A program made the translations under genes and the position numbers. The notes below the pieces were generated by a model that was not told where the DNA came from, did not search any database, and worked only from the letters and a program-made list of their open reading frames with translations. A stretch of DNA of 54,360 bases from Bordetella parapertussis (GTDB lineage Bacteria > Pseudomonadota > Gammaproteobacteria > Burkholderiales > SG8-41), in assembly GCA_945906935.1 (NCBI GenBank), contig CAMDSO010000011.1, positions 1-54,360 of the forward strand, in the 5' to 3' direction. Position 1 is the stretch's first letter. Each line of letters opens with the position of its first letter. Below, one piece after another: positions 16,860-29,659 of the stretch.

Positions 16860-18434
16860 ATGGCACATCGATTTGACGTACTCATCATTGGAAGCGGGCT
16901 GGCAGGCCTGACACTCGCCCTGCATTTGGCGGAAAAACGCAAGGTAGGGGTAGTGACAAAAAAAGAATTACTCGACGGGGCTAGCAACTGGGCACAGGGT
17001 GGAATTGCCGCCGTCCTGGCTGGTGATGACACGACAGAAAGTCACGTGCGCGACACCTTAATCGCCGGTGCCGGCCTGTGCGACGAAAAAATCACCCGTT
17101 TTGTCGTCGAACGGGGCCGGGAATGTATCGACTGGTTGATCGGCGAAGGAGTTCCATTCACGCGCGACGCCTCCAGCGACACCGGCTACCACTTGACCAC
17201 GGAGGGCGGGCACAGTCATCGCCGGGTCATCCACGTCGATGATGCAACCGGGCATGCGGTTCAGACAACCCTTGAATCCAAGGTGCGCGCACACCCCAAT
17301 ATCACGCTGCTAGAAAACCACAATGCGGTCGATCTCATAACGGCCGCCAAGCTCGGTGAGAAGCAAAACCGCTGCCTCGGTGCGTACGTACTCGATACTG
17401 CACGCGGCAAGGTCCTAACCATTTCGGCACGCCATGTCGTCATGGCAACCGGTGGCGCCGGCAAGGTTTACCTCTACACGACCAATCCGGACACCTCGAC
17501 CGGTGATGGCATTGCCATGGGCTGGCGCGCCGGTTGCCGGGTAGGAAACATGGAATTCATCCAGTTTCATCCCACCTGCCTCTACCATGCCCATGCCAAA
17601 CCTTTTCTGATTTCGGAAGCGGTACGTGGCGAAGGTGGCATACTAAAACTGCCTGATGGCACGCGCTTCATGCCCTCTCATGACGCACGCGCTGAACTTG
17701 CGCCCCGCGACATCGTCGCCCGCGCAATCGATTTTGAAATGAAAAAGCGCGGCATAGATTGTGTGTATCTCGACATTACGCACAAGCCCGCCGAATTCAT
17801 CAAACAGCATTTCCCCAACATCTATATTCACTGCAAGGATCTGGGCATCGACATCACGCGCGACCCCATCCCGGTAGTGCCTGCCGAACATTACACTTGC
17901 GGCGGCATCGTCACCGACGAGCGCGCACGCACCGATATTCCCGGGCTCTATGCGATCGGCGAAACCGCCTGCACCGGTTTACACGGAGCAAACCGCCTGG
18001 CCAGTAATTCACTTCTTGAGTGCCTGGTTTTTGGCATGGCTGCGGCAAGGGATATTCTTGCAGACGACGCCGCACCACCCGCAGCGCTGCCGGATTGGGA
18101 CGAGAGCCGGGTGTCGGATGCGGACGAGGAAATCGTGATTGCCCACAACTGGGATGAACTACGGCGCTTTATGTGGGATTACGTCGGTATCGTGCGTACG
18201 AACAAACGACTCGAACGGGCCTTGCACAGAATTCAATTACTGCAGTCGGAGATCCACGAGTATTACGCGAAGTTTCGCGTCAGCAGCGATCTGCTGGAAC
18301 TACGCGACCTCGTCCAGACGGCAGAACTGATTGTGCGCAGCGCCCAGTTGCGGCACGAGAGCCGTGGTCTGCACTGCAGCCGGGATTATCCTGACTTATT
18401 GGCTGAAGCACACCCAACGATATTGTCGCGCTAG
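16860..18434 (+). CDS. nadB: L-aspartate oxidase
   Basis: NadB oxidises L-aspartate to iminoaspartate, the first step of de novo NAD synthesis, with FAD. The 524-residue protein has the FAD-binding start [16 protein letters not shown], the substrate/FAD segment [29 protein letters not shown], and the C-terminal helical domain. ATG start with no clear Shine-Dalgarno sequence. The gene is divergent to rpoE, the same relation as in E. coli. NadA and NadC are not in the window. Confidence 0.97.
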   Translation: MAHRFDVLIIGSGLAGLTLALHLAEKRKVGVVTKKELLDGASNWAQGGIAAVLAGDDTTESHVRDTLIAGAGLCDEKITRFVVERGRECIDWLIGEGVPFTRDASSDTGYHLTTEGGHSHRRVIHVDDATGHAVQTTLESKVRAHPNITLLENHNAVDLITAAKLGEKQNRCLGAYVLDTARGKVLTISARHVVMATGGAGKVYLYTTNPDTSTGDGIAMGWRAGCRVGNMEFIQFHPTCLYHAHAKPFLISEAVRGEGGILKLPDGTRFMPSHDARAELAPRDIVARAIDFEMKKRGIDCVYLDITHKPAEFIKQHFPNIYIHCKDLGIDITRDPIPVVPAEHYTCGGIVTDERARTDIPGLYAIGETACTGLHGANRLASNSLLECLVFGMAAARDILADDAAPPAALPDWDESRVSDADEEIVIAHNWDELRRFMWDYVGIVRTNKRLERALHRIQLLQSEIHEYYAKFRVSSDLLELRDLVQTAELIVRSAQLRHESRGLHCSRDYPDLLAEAHPTILSR

Positions 18435-18477
18435 CGCAAACTGCTGCCGGTGCGGCTTTGCCCGCCGGGCACAACCA

Positions 18478-19332
18478 TCAACCCTTGAGCGGCACCCGCT
18501 TGGCATACTCGGTGGCGGCGTCTTCCAAAGTGGTAAAGATCGCTCCGCCATCCTTAAGCTTGCGGATCAACTTCTCCAGCATCAACATACGTCCGCCGCG
18601 GCCGATAACGAAGGGATGGAAGGTATAGGTAATCACGCCCCACTTCACAGCCCTGGTCATATAGGCAAAATCATCTAGCCAGTTCGACAGCACGCTAGTG
18701 TAATTGCGCAGGCCCGGCATGATCCATTCCTTGGTGCGCATAAACTCAAAATGGGGATAATCATCCAGGGTCCAGCTGATCGGCATTTCCACCAACTTGG
18801 TCGGCTTGCCCCACAGCGCAGGCTGATCAACTTTGATGATGTCACCACGCCTGATTCGATACGGCGTGTAGTCGTCCCCCATCATGCTGCTATCGTAGAA
18901 AAAACCATGCTTCAGCAACAGTTCGACGGAGTGTGGACTTAAGTCCCATGAGGGCGAGCGATAGCCGCGTGCAGTTCGTCCGGTCAGCTTGCGGATCTGC
19001 TCGTTAGCCCGCACCAAACCCTCCTCCTCCTGTTCCCGCGTCATATCCGCAGGCGGCACATGAGTCCAGCCATGGTGACCGATTTCATGTCCTGCATCAA
19101 ACACCGCACGACATTGGTCCGGGTAGGTTTCGAGCGTATGGCCGGGGATGTACCAAGAGGTCGGTAGTTTGTATTTTTTCAACAACGTCAGAATCCGCGC
19201 AGCACCAACATTAGCGCCAAACTCGCCGCGAGAAATCGGCGTCGGCGAGGTCATGCCGCGCGAGATAAACCCGGACATTGCATCAAAATCAAAGGTCAGA
19301 CAAACCAGATGTCTCGCCACCACATTCTCCAT
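18478..19332 (-). CDS. Polysaccharide deacetylase, PgdA-like (CE4/NodB fold)
   Basis: The 284-residue product has the NodB/CE4 layout: LTFDFDA (catalytic Asp pair), DAGHEIGHHGWTHVPP (metal-binding His pair), RSPSWDLSP and a C-terminal THP-like FHPF. The order ISRGEFG, GHTLETYPDQ, GYRSPSWD and EMPISWTLDDYPHFEF closely recalls the Helicobacter pylori PgdA-like group, members of which deacetylate peptidoglycan or act on cyclic amides such as allantoin (PuuE). There is no signal peptide, so a cytosolic small-molecule substrate is also possible. The ATG at 19332 was chosen over one 29 codons upstream because homology starts there. Divergent to the aminotransferase gene. Confidence 0.8.
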   Translation of the reverse strand: MENVVARHLVCLTFDFDAMSGFISRGMTSPTPISRGEFGANVGAARILTLLKKYKLPTSWYIPGHTLETYPDQCRAVFDAGHEIGHHGWTHVPPADMTREQEEEGLVRANEQIRKLTGRTARGYRSPSWDLSPHSVELLLKHGFFYDSSMMGDDYTPYRIRRGDIIKVDQPALWGKPTKLVEMPISWTLDDYPHFEFMRTKEWIMPGLRNYTSVLSNWLDDFAYMTRAVKWGVITYTFHPFVIGRGGRMLMLEKLIRKLKDGGAIFTTLEDAATEYAKRVPLKG

Positions 19333-19436
19333 CGCAAACAGTTTTGCAAAAAACGGCCTTAAACCAGCATGTATGGTAGCCGAATCACCCCGGACACGGC
19401 AAAATATCGACTCGATCAAAACGCAAAGTGACCCGC

Positions 19437-20759
19437 ATGAAACCTCGCGACTACAGCCTCGATTCGTTGTGGATGCCGTTTACGGCGAACCGTCAATTCA
19501 AGGCCGCGCCAAGAATGTTCGTCGCGGCCAAAGATATGCACTTCACCACCGATGACGGCCGCCAGGTGCTCGACGGAACCTCAGGCCTATGGTGTGTGAA
19601 TGCCGGCCACTGCCGTCCGCGTATTGTTGAGGCGATAAAACGTCAGCTGGACACGATGGATTATTGCCCCCCGTTTCAGATGGGGCATCCGACAGAATTT
19701 CGCGTCGCTGATTTGTTGCGTGATCTCGCGCCTGGCGATCTCAATCATGTATTTTTTGCCAACTCAGGCTCGGAGGCGGTCGACACCGCACTAAAGATTG
19801 CTTTGGCATATCAACGTGCGCGTGGCGAGGGCCAACGGACCGTGTTGATCGGACGGGAGCGCGGCTATCACGGTGTCGGCTTCGGTGGAATATCCGTCGG
19901 CGGCATTCCCGCCAACCGCAAAGCGTACGGAAGTATGCTGCCGCGCGTCGATCATATGCCGCATACACATAATCTAGAGAAAAATGCTTTCAGTCGCGGC
20001 CAACCGTTGTGGGGAGCGCACCTCGCCGATGAACTTGAGTCACGCATCATCGCCCTGCATGACGCTTCGAACATCGCGGCGGTCATTGTGGAGCCAGCGG
20101 CAGGATCGACCGGCGTGCTGATTCCACCGGTTGGCTATCTGCAACGCTTGCGCGAAATATGCGACAAATACGGCCTCTTGTTGATTTTTGACGAAGTCAT
20201 TACTGGATTTGGGCGGACCGGGCACGCGTTTGCGGCGGAAACCTTCGGCGTGATTCCCGACATGATCACCTTCGCCAAAGGCGTGACTAATGCAACTATT
20301 CCGCTGTCAGGAGTGATTGTGCGGCCTGCCATACACGACGCCATTGTCAACAACGCCCCGCCGGGTATGGTCGAACTGTTTCATGGCTATACCTACTCTG
20401 GACATCCGGTGGCAACGGCAGCGGCTGAGGCGACACTGGGCCTGTATCACGAAGAGAAACTGTTTGAACGCGCACGCGAGCTTGCGCCCTATTTCGAAAA
20501 TACCGTGCACGCGCTCAAGGGATCACGGCACGTGATCGATATTCGCAACTATGGAATGATGGCGGGCATCGAACTGGAACCGCGCCCCGGCAAACCCGGC
20601 GCACGCGCATTTGAGGTGTTCCTGCGGTGCTTTGAGAAAGGCGTTCTGATACGCGTCACGGGCGACATTATTGCCCTGTCGCCACCGCTGATCATCGAAC
20701 AAGCACAGATCGACCAACTCGCCGACACTATCGCCGGCGTGCTAAAAACGATCGATTAG
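19437..20759 (+). CDS. Omega-amino acid (beta-alanine):pyruvate aminotransferase
   Basis: This is a 440-residue class III PLP aminotransferase. The PLP lysine lies in TFAKGVTN (K281), preceded by the cofactor-binding Asp in LLIFDEVITGFGRTG and the phosphate-binding NSGSEAVDTALK. The start DSLWMPFTANRQFK and the segments LDGTSGLWCVNAGHCRP and YCPPFQMGHP match the omega-amino acid:pyruvate group, which converts beta-alanine, GABA or amines with pyruvate. ATG start; GTG at 19428 is an alternative. Its stop overlaps that of the convergent fusion gene by 4 nt. The amine donor is not determined by the sequence. Confidence 0.88.
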   Translation: MKPRDYSLDSLWMPFTANRQFKAAPRMFVAAKDMHFTTDDGRQVLDGTSGLWCVNAGHCRPRIVEAIKRQLDTMDYCPPFQMGHPTEFRVADLLRDLAPGDLNHVFFANSGSEAVDTALKIALAYQRARGEGQRTVLIGRERGYHGVGFGGISVGGIPANRKAYGSMLPRVDHMPHTHNLEKNAFSRGQPLWGAHLADELESRIIALHDASNIAAVIVEPAAGSTGVLIPPVGYLQRLREICDKYGLLLIFDEVITGFGRTGHAFAAETFGVIPDMITFAKGVTNATIPLSGVIVRPAIHDAIVNNAPPGMVELFHGYTYSGHPVATAAAEATLGLYHEEKLFERARELAPYFENTVHALKGSRHVIDIRNYGMMAGIELEPRPGKPGARAFEVFLRCFEKGVLIRVTGDIIALSPPLIIEQAQIDQLADTIAGVLKTID

Positions 20760-23700
20760 GCCGGCGCTTTCAGTGCACGGGTGCAGCGGCTGATCCACTG
20801 TGCGGTCAGCTTCTCCTGGGCACTATTCTGTTTCAACCGCTGGTCGAGACCCGGCCAATCGACGTGATCAAGCGGCTGATCCTGATTGAAACAGGAAAAA
20901 ACATAACTGATCTTGCCGGTTTGCGGATCACGGTGCGGTTGCAGGCATTGGGCGCAGATCTCCTTCATCATGCACTGCATTGGCGAGTTGATGGAACCAA
21001 TGGCGAAGTGCTGCGCTTTCATGAACGGTTTGAGTATTGTATGACGCGCCCCCGCCACCGCCGCCATCATTCGATCCGAACCGATGGCAATCAAGCGGTC
21101 TGCATTCTTCAAGGCAACCACTTCCGGATTACCTAAATTACCGATCGCATAGGATTTAATCGCCTGCACGATATTGCCTACATAAGTCCTGTCCTGAGGA
21201 CGTCCCGGAACGAAACCAGGCGCCTCATCACAGCACCAGACGACGACATCGGCAGCCGCTTCGATCTCTTCTACCTTATAGCGGTCGATGACTTTCTTGT
21301 AACCGGCAAAATAAAGTACTTTCGAACCGGCGCGCCGCAGCGCTTGGCCGATCGAAAACAACACCGCGTTACCAAGCCCGCCACCGACCAGTGCGACTGT
21401 TTCGCCCGCCGGAATTTCGGTGGCGCTGCCAGTCGGGCCCATCAATACGATCGGTTCCCCCGCCTTGAGCTCGGCGCACAAACTACTTGAGCCTCCCATT
21501 TCGAGCACAATGGTAGACACCAGGCCCTTACCCTTGTCCACCCACGCACCGGTCATTGCCAGGCCTTCCATATTGAGCGTAGTTTGTGCCACGCGCGGCG
21601 CCAGCGTTTCAAAATTCTGTAGGCGGTAAAACTGTCCTGGCTGAAAGCTGCGCGCCGCTTGCGGGGCCCGCACCACGATCTCCATGATATTCGGCGTGAG
21701 TCGCACTACCGCATGAACGGTCGGACGCCATTCGGCATTTAGCGTTGCCATGAAAGCGCTGTCGTTGCAGGACTCCGCGGGCGCCCCACCGTTCGACAAT
21801 ACGCGACTGATGATCGGATAGCCCTGCTTCGCACCGCCCATAGCCTTGACGACATTACCAAAAAACGACGGGTGTACGTCGCCAAAATAACTGACAAAGC
21901 GGCCATCTTCACGCTTGGCCAGCAGCACGCGCACCTCGTTCGGTTTAGATATCGAGGCCTCTGGTTTAACCGCGTTACCATCCTCGTCGCAGGCGCGAAA
22001 GTATTTCCCATCAAGCGGGAAGTGCGCAGCATCTTCGCGTGCCAGCACAGTATTGGGTTGAGTTCCCGCCGCCACCAAAACGCTGCGCGCCGGCAACTCA
22101 ACTTCTTCCCCGGCACTCCACTTGCCATCTTCGCCGCGTTTCTGACGGGCAAGCCGGATGAGTCGGGTCATACCTTTAACATCCACTTCAATCGCCGTCG
22201 GACTCAGGCACTCCGCAAACCAGATCCCTTCCTCAAGTGCTTTCTGCACTTCTTCGTGGTTCAGCGTATAAGAGGGACTGTCGACCATCCGGCGCCGATA
22301 AGCGATGGTGACACCACCCCACTGGCGTAGCAGGCTGAGTATGTCAGGTTCGCGTCCCGCTTTTTCCGCGGCCCCACGCTCACTGCGTATGGCCCGTGCA
22401 TGGGTGAGAAACTCGTCAGCAACTTCGCGCTCCTCCTCGTTCCACGCCAACCGCACCTTCGGCTCGCCGCCTTCCTGCGCGAGCGCTTCATAGCGTGCCA
22501 GAAATTTCTCAACCTGTAGCGGATAATAGGCAAGCGACTCGGTCGCGGTATCGATCGCGGTCAATCCACCGCCGATGACTACCACCGGCAAACGCAGCTG
22601 CATATTTGCAATAGATTCTTTTTTTGCCGCTCCAGTCAGCTGCAAGGCCATCAGAAAATCCGAGGCGGTGCGCACGCCGTGCGCCAATCCATTGGGCATA
22701 TCGAGAACAGTCGGCTTGCCAGCACCGATCGCCAGAGAAACATGATCGAAGCCCATGGCAAACGCATCTTCAAGCGTAATGGTGCCACCAAAACGTACGC
22801 CCCCAAACAATGCAAACTGCTGACGTCGTTCAAGCAACAGGCGAATCAACTTCAGGAAATTTTTGTCCCACCGTACTGTAATGCCGTATTCGGCAACACC
22901 ACCAAACCCGGCCATGGTGCGCGCATCGAGCGACTCATGCAGCGAGGCAATATCCTGTATCGGCTCGAAATCTGCGCGCCCACCATGCGCATTAACGCCC
23001 GACAGCTCGGCCTGCAGCGGTTCGATTTTCAGACCGTCGATTCCAACCACGGTGTGTCCATCATTCATCAGGAAATGCGCGAGCGTGAAGCCGGCAGGTC
23101 CCATGCCAATCACAAGCACCCGCTTGCCGCTCGGTGCTTTGGGATAAGGCGTGCGGATGTTGAGCGGGTTCCAACGGGTTAGCAGCGAATAAATTTCGAA
23201 CCCCCAAGGAAGTTCCAGAACGTCCTTGAGTGTCCGTGTTTCTGCCTGCGGGATGTCTACCGGCTCCTGTTTTTGATAGATGCAGGCCTTCATGCAGTCA
23301 TTGCAAATTCGATGTCCCGTGGCCGCCAGCATCGGGTTGTCGACAATGATCACGGCGAGGGCGCCGATAACATGCCCCTCGGTCTTCACCTTGTGAAACT
23401 CGGAGATCTTTTCCTCAAGGGGGCAGCCTGCGAGCGTCACGCCAAAGGAGCTTTTCTTGAATGAAGCTGCACCCTTGCCCGCCGCGCCTTTTTCCTTCAA
23501 CCCCTTAGAACAGGAGTCCTTGCCCTGTTCATGACACCAGATGCAATAGTGTGCCTGATCAAGCGCCCCGGTAAGATCGGTTCCCTGATCGGTCAGGCTA
23601 AAACCCTCGCGCCGGCGCAAATGTTCAGGCTTGGCGCGATACACCGGGAAACCCCGCGTCTCATCAGAATCAAACTGCACCAGTTTTTGATGATCGAGTT

Positions 23701-24265
23701 TGTGCGGGACCTTGAATAAAACGCCCTTTGCATGCGCCTTGCGTCCCTCAGGTGTGTGAACCGCCCACGCCGCGTATTGCTGAGCAAGATTGAGCTCGGC
23801 GGCTGAATTTTCCTCTGCAGCGAGCCAGCGCGTTACATGGTTTGCAAAAGCCAGTTCACTGAATTCTTCGCCGAATGCCCTCGTCAGAGCTGCCTTCAAT
23901 GTAACACCATCAAATCCAACCGCCGCTTCCGCCTTGTATTTGTGCAACGCTTTACGTTGCACAAATAGGCGTTTGCAAGAATATAGCGGCGCGAGTTCAT
24001 TGTGGCGCGCCGACAACTGTCCTACCTCAGTACGAATATTAAACAAGCTGCCGACAAAGTCATCAACGTGAGGCGCAAGTGCGATTAGAAGCTCAGACTC
24101 GTCTTTGGTGGCGAGCAACGCCGGATTGTTACGTGCGGCGACGAGCTGTTGCCGCAACGACTCATTGCCCTCCCCCAGCATACGCATAAATTCCGTATCC
24201 AGCCTAAGCAGGCCGTCACGCTGATGAAGGTCGGTAAAAAGCAGTCCGTAGGGGAGATTTAGCAT
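20756..24265 (-). CDS. GltD/NfnB-like and PyrK/NfnA-like flavin iron-sulfur fusion oxidoreductase
   Basis: This 1169-residue protein has at least three parts. Residues 1-235 match no family I recognise. Residues 241-328 hold C241, C244, C252, then GCPLEEKI with C281, and CNDCMKAC (C321, C324, C328), the two-cluster pattern of the GltD N-terminus. A two-dinucleotide-binding GltD-like module follows (VLVIGMGPAG near 382-391, VVVIGGGLTAID near 561-572). From about 850 to the end is a PyrK-like module: SFQPGQFYRLQ, LVGGGLGNAV near 959-968, and C1098, C1104, C1107, C1125 as the likely [2Fe-2S] site. In NfnAB these two modules are separate subunits. The ATG at 24265 was chosen (AAGG upstream); an in-frame start 22 codons earlier is possible. 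Predicted cytosolic. Reaction unknown. Confidence 0.85.
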   Translation of the reverse strand: MLNLPYGLLFTDLHQRDGLLRLDTEFMRMLGEGNESLRQQLVAARNNPALLATKDESELLIALAPHVDDFVGSLFNIRTEVGQLSARHNELAPLYSCKRLFVQRKALHKYKAEAAVGFDGVTLKAALTRAFGEEFSELAFANHVTRWLAAEENSAAELNLAQQYAAWAVHTPEGRKAHAKGVLFKVPHKLDHQKLVQFDSDETRGFPVYRAKPEHLRRREGFSLTDQGTDLTGALDQAHYCIWCHEQGKDSCSKGLKEKGAAGKGAASFKKSSFGVTLAGCPLEEKISEFHKVKTEGHVIGALAVIIVDNPMLAATGHRICNDCMKACIYQKQEPVDIPQAETRTLKDVLELPWGFEIYSLLTRWNPLNIRTPYPKAPSGKRVLVIGMGPAGFTLAHFLMNDGHTVVGIDGLKIEPLQAELSGVNAHGGRADFEPIQDIASLHESLDARTMAGFGGVAEYGITVRWDKNFLKLIRLLLERRQQFALFGGVRFGGTITLEDAFAMGFDHVSLAIGAGKPTVLDMPNGLAHGVRTASDFLMALQLTGAAKKESIANMQLRLPVVVIGGGLTAIDTATESLAYYPLQVEKFLARYEALAQEGGEPKVRLAWNEEEREVADEFLTHARAIRSERGAAEKAGREPDILSLLRQWGGVTIAYRRRMVDSPSYTLNHEEVQKALEEGIWFAECLSPTAIEVDVKGMTRLIRLARQKRGEDGKWSAGEEVELPARSVLVAAGTQPNTVLAREDAAHFPLDGKYFRACDEDGNAVKPEASISKPNEVRVLLAKREDGRFVSYFGDVHPSFFGNVVKAMGGAKQGYPIISRVLSNGGAPAESCNDSAFMATLNAEWRPTVHAVVRLTPNIMEIVVRAPQAARSFQPGQFYRLQNFETLAPRVAQTTLNMEGLAMTGAWVDKGKGLVSTIVLEMGGSSSLCAELKAGEPIVLMGPTGSATEIPAGETVALVGGGLGNAVLFSIGQALRRAGSKVLYFAGYKKVIDRYKVEEIEAAADVVVWCCDEAPGFVPGRPQDRTYVGNIVQAIKSYAIGNLGNPEVVALKNADRLIAIGSDRMMAAVAGARHTILKPFMKAQHFAIGSINSPMQCMMKEICAQCLQPHRDPQTGKISYVFSCFNQDQPLDHVDWPGLDQRLKQNSAQEKLTAQWISRCTRALKAPA

Positions 24266-24446
24266 GTGAAGGGTAAGCCTTGAGAAGCGCGTGAAAATAG
24301 CACAAATAACCGTTTCTGTCAGCGCAAGCACTGGCCTTATGTCATTGTGCGATAATGGATTTCTGTTTAGCTATGAGGTAAAAAAGCGGTCCCTGCTGAC
24401 CTCTGCAAACCGGATAGCTAGACTGAACGTCATGCCGGAAAGATGA

Positions 24447-24581
24447 ATGCCGCTACTCACACAAAAGATGCTCGGTTGGTTGCTGGTGTTCTGCCTGCTA
24501 GGCTACGGCGGCTACGTCGTCTTTCGCGCCTATCTTGGGCCCGATTTCCTGATTGGTTTTGCGAATTTATTTGTCTGTTAG
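24447..24581 (+). CDS. Small single-pass membrane protein (44 residues)
   Basis: ATG at 24447 is preceded by GGAAAGATGA, a plausible ribosome-binding site. The 44-residue product starts MPLLTQKMLGWLLVFCLLGY, then has YVVFRAYLGPDFLIGFANLF and a final VC. It is one hydrophobic helix followed by a short polar/aromatic tail. Short proteins with YRAYL(S/G)PD-F-L-FANL tails ending in Cys occur in other betaproteobacteria as far as I recall, so it may be real. It lies alone between the divergent fusion gene and the convergent folD. Function unknown. Confidence 0.6.
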   Translation: MPLLTQKMLGWLLVFCLLGYGGYVVFRAYLGPDFLIGFANLFVC

Positions 24582-24590
24582 GACAACCGA

Positions 24591-25448
24591 TCAGCCTGCA
24601 ACAGAAAGATTTTCAGCGGCTCTGACGGTATTTTCGATTAAGGCCGCTACCGTCATTCTGCCGACGCCACCGGGAACCGGCGTGATCCGCGATGCCACCA
24701 GACTCGCAGAGGCAAAGTCGACATCTCCGGTGATTTTTCCGTCTGGCAATCGGTTTATCCCGACATCAAACACCGCTGCGCCCGGTTTTAGCATTTCACC
24801 CGTCACCGTAGCAGGCTTGCCCACGGCAACCACGACAATATCTGCTTCACGGGTATGGCGCGCCAGATCACGGGTCTTCGACGTGCAAACCGTTACCGTA
24901 GCGCCGCGTGAGATCAGCATCAATGCAGTGGGCTTGCCCACTGCGACGCTACGACCAATCACCACTACATTGGCTCCCTCAAGCGGAATAGCCTCGTGAT
25001 CGATCATGGCCATCACCCCGAGCGCCGTGCACGGTGCAAGTTGCGGCCGACCGGCGACCAAGGCTCCCAGATTCTCCCAGCTGAAGCCGTCTACATCCTT
25101 GCAGGCTATGATTTTCCGGGTTATCCCCTCCGCATCAAGATGAGGCGGCAGCGGTAACTGCAGCAAAACGCCATGAATGGAAGGCTCGAGATTGAGCCTT
25201 TGCACCAGGGCCAATAGTTCGGCTTCTGCACAATCTGCACTAAGCCGATGTACCTCGGATTTCAAACCAAGATCGGAACAGGTCCGGGTCTTGTTGCGCA
25301 CATAGACTTCAGAAGCGGCATTTTCGCCAACGAGTATCGCTGCCAATCCGGGCTTTATGCCACGCGCAGCCAAGGCTGCAACACGTGGGCGCAAACACTC
25401 AAGAAGGTGCCGTGAAATCAGCGCACCATCAATCAGGGATGCCGTCAT
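24591..25448 (-). CDS. folD: Methylenetetrahydrofolate dehydrogenase/cyclohydrolase
   Basis: FolD interconverts 5,10-methylene- and 10-formyl-tetrahydrofolate using NADP, supplying one-carbon units. The 285-residue protein has the catalytic Tyr/Lys stretch SEVYVRNKTRTCSDLG, LQLPLPPHLD, VDGFSWENLG, the NADP-binding VVIGRSVAVGKPTALML and the C-terminal PVPGGVGRMTVAALIENT. ATG start 6 nt after the ftsB stop, so folD may be read together with the ftsB-eno-kdsA-pyrG group. Confidence 0.97.
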   Translation of the reverse strand: MTASLIDGALISRHLLECLRPRVAALAARGIKPGLAAILVGENAASEVYVRNKTRTCSDLGLKSEVHRLSADCAEAELLALVQRLNLEPSIHGVLLQLPLPPHLDAEGITRKIIACKDVDGFSWENLGALVAGRPQLAPCTALGVMAMIDHEAIPLEGANVVVIGRSVAVGKPTALMLISRGATVTVCTSKTRDLARHTREADIVVVAVGKPATVTGEMLKPGAAVFDVGINRLPDGKITGDVDFASASLVASRITPVPGGVGRMTVAALIENTVRAAENLSVAG

Positions 25449-25454
25449 AGCCTT

Positions 25455-25754
25455 TTATTTTTCCGGTGTCGCATTGACTCGCCGTTCGTCCATCACCTGA
25501 AAAAATATCTCATCCTGCCGGATCATGCCTAGTTCGCTGCGTGCACGTTCTTCAACAGCATCCAAACCCTGTTTGAGATCGCGAACCTCTGCATCAAGCG
25601 CACCATTACGGGCTCGCAATTTGCGATTCGTTTCATACTGCGAGCCAACGAGTCCGTCGGTTTCCCCAACCCGCAACCACCCCCCCTTGCCCAGCCACAT
25701 CGGATACTGGAGCAATATAATCAAACCAGCTAATGCGAGGGTTAGGTATTTCAC
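25455..25754 (-). CDS. ftsB: Cell division protein FtsB (septum initiator family)
   Basis: FtsB is a bitopic membrane protein that forms the FtsQLB complex and signals septal wall synthesis. The 99-residue protein has one N-terminal membrane helix (LTLALAGLIILLQYPMW), a short linker with GKGGW, and a coiled coil (ETNRKLRARNGALDAEV) followed by the conserved end AVEERARSELGMIRQDE. The start is GTG. It follows eno by 11 nt, the order eno-ftsB being common in proteobacteria. Confidence 0.92.
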   Translation of the reverse strand: MKYLTLALAGLIILLQYPMWLGKGGWLRVGETDGLVGSQYETNRKLRARNGALDAEVRDLKQGLDAVEERARSELGMIRQDEIFFQVMDERRVNATPEK

Positions 25755-25765
25755 GCCTGCAATCG

Positions 25766-27906
<2,141 letters not shown>

Positions 27907-27914
27907 AATGCGTC

Positions 27915-29600
<1,686 letters not shown>

Positions 29601-29606
29601 TTACAT

Positions 29607-29636
29607 ATTCTAGCTCGAAATCAACCTTGGGCTCAA
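29607..29636 (-). promoter_or_regulatory. Candidate promoter of pyrG-kdsA-eno-ftsB
   Basis: The minus strand has TTGAGC (29631-29636), an 18-nt spacer and TAGAAT (29607-29612). Transcription would start near 29600, leaving a leader of about 15 nt before the pyrG ATG. It sits in the 74-nt gap between ppsA and pyrG. Confidence 0.45.
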
Positions 29637-29659
29637 CGAAAATCATTCCGTCCAGGCGC

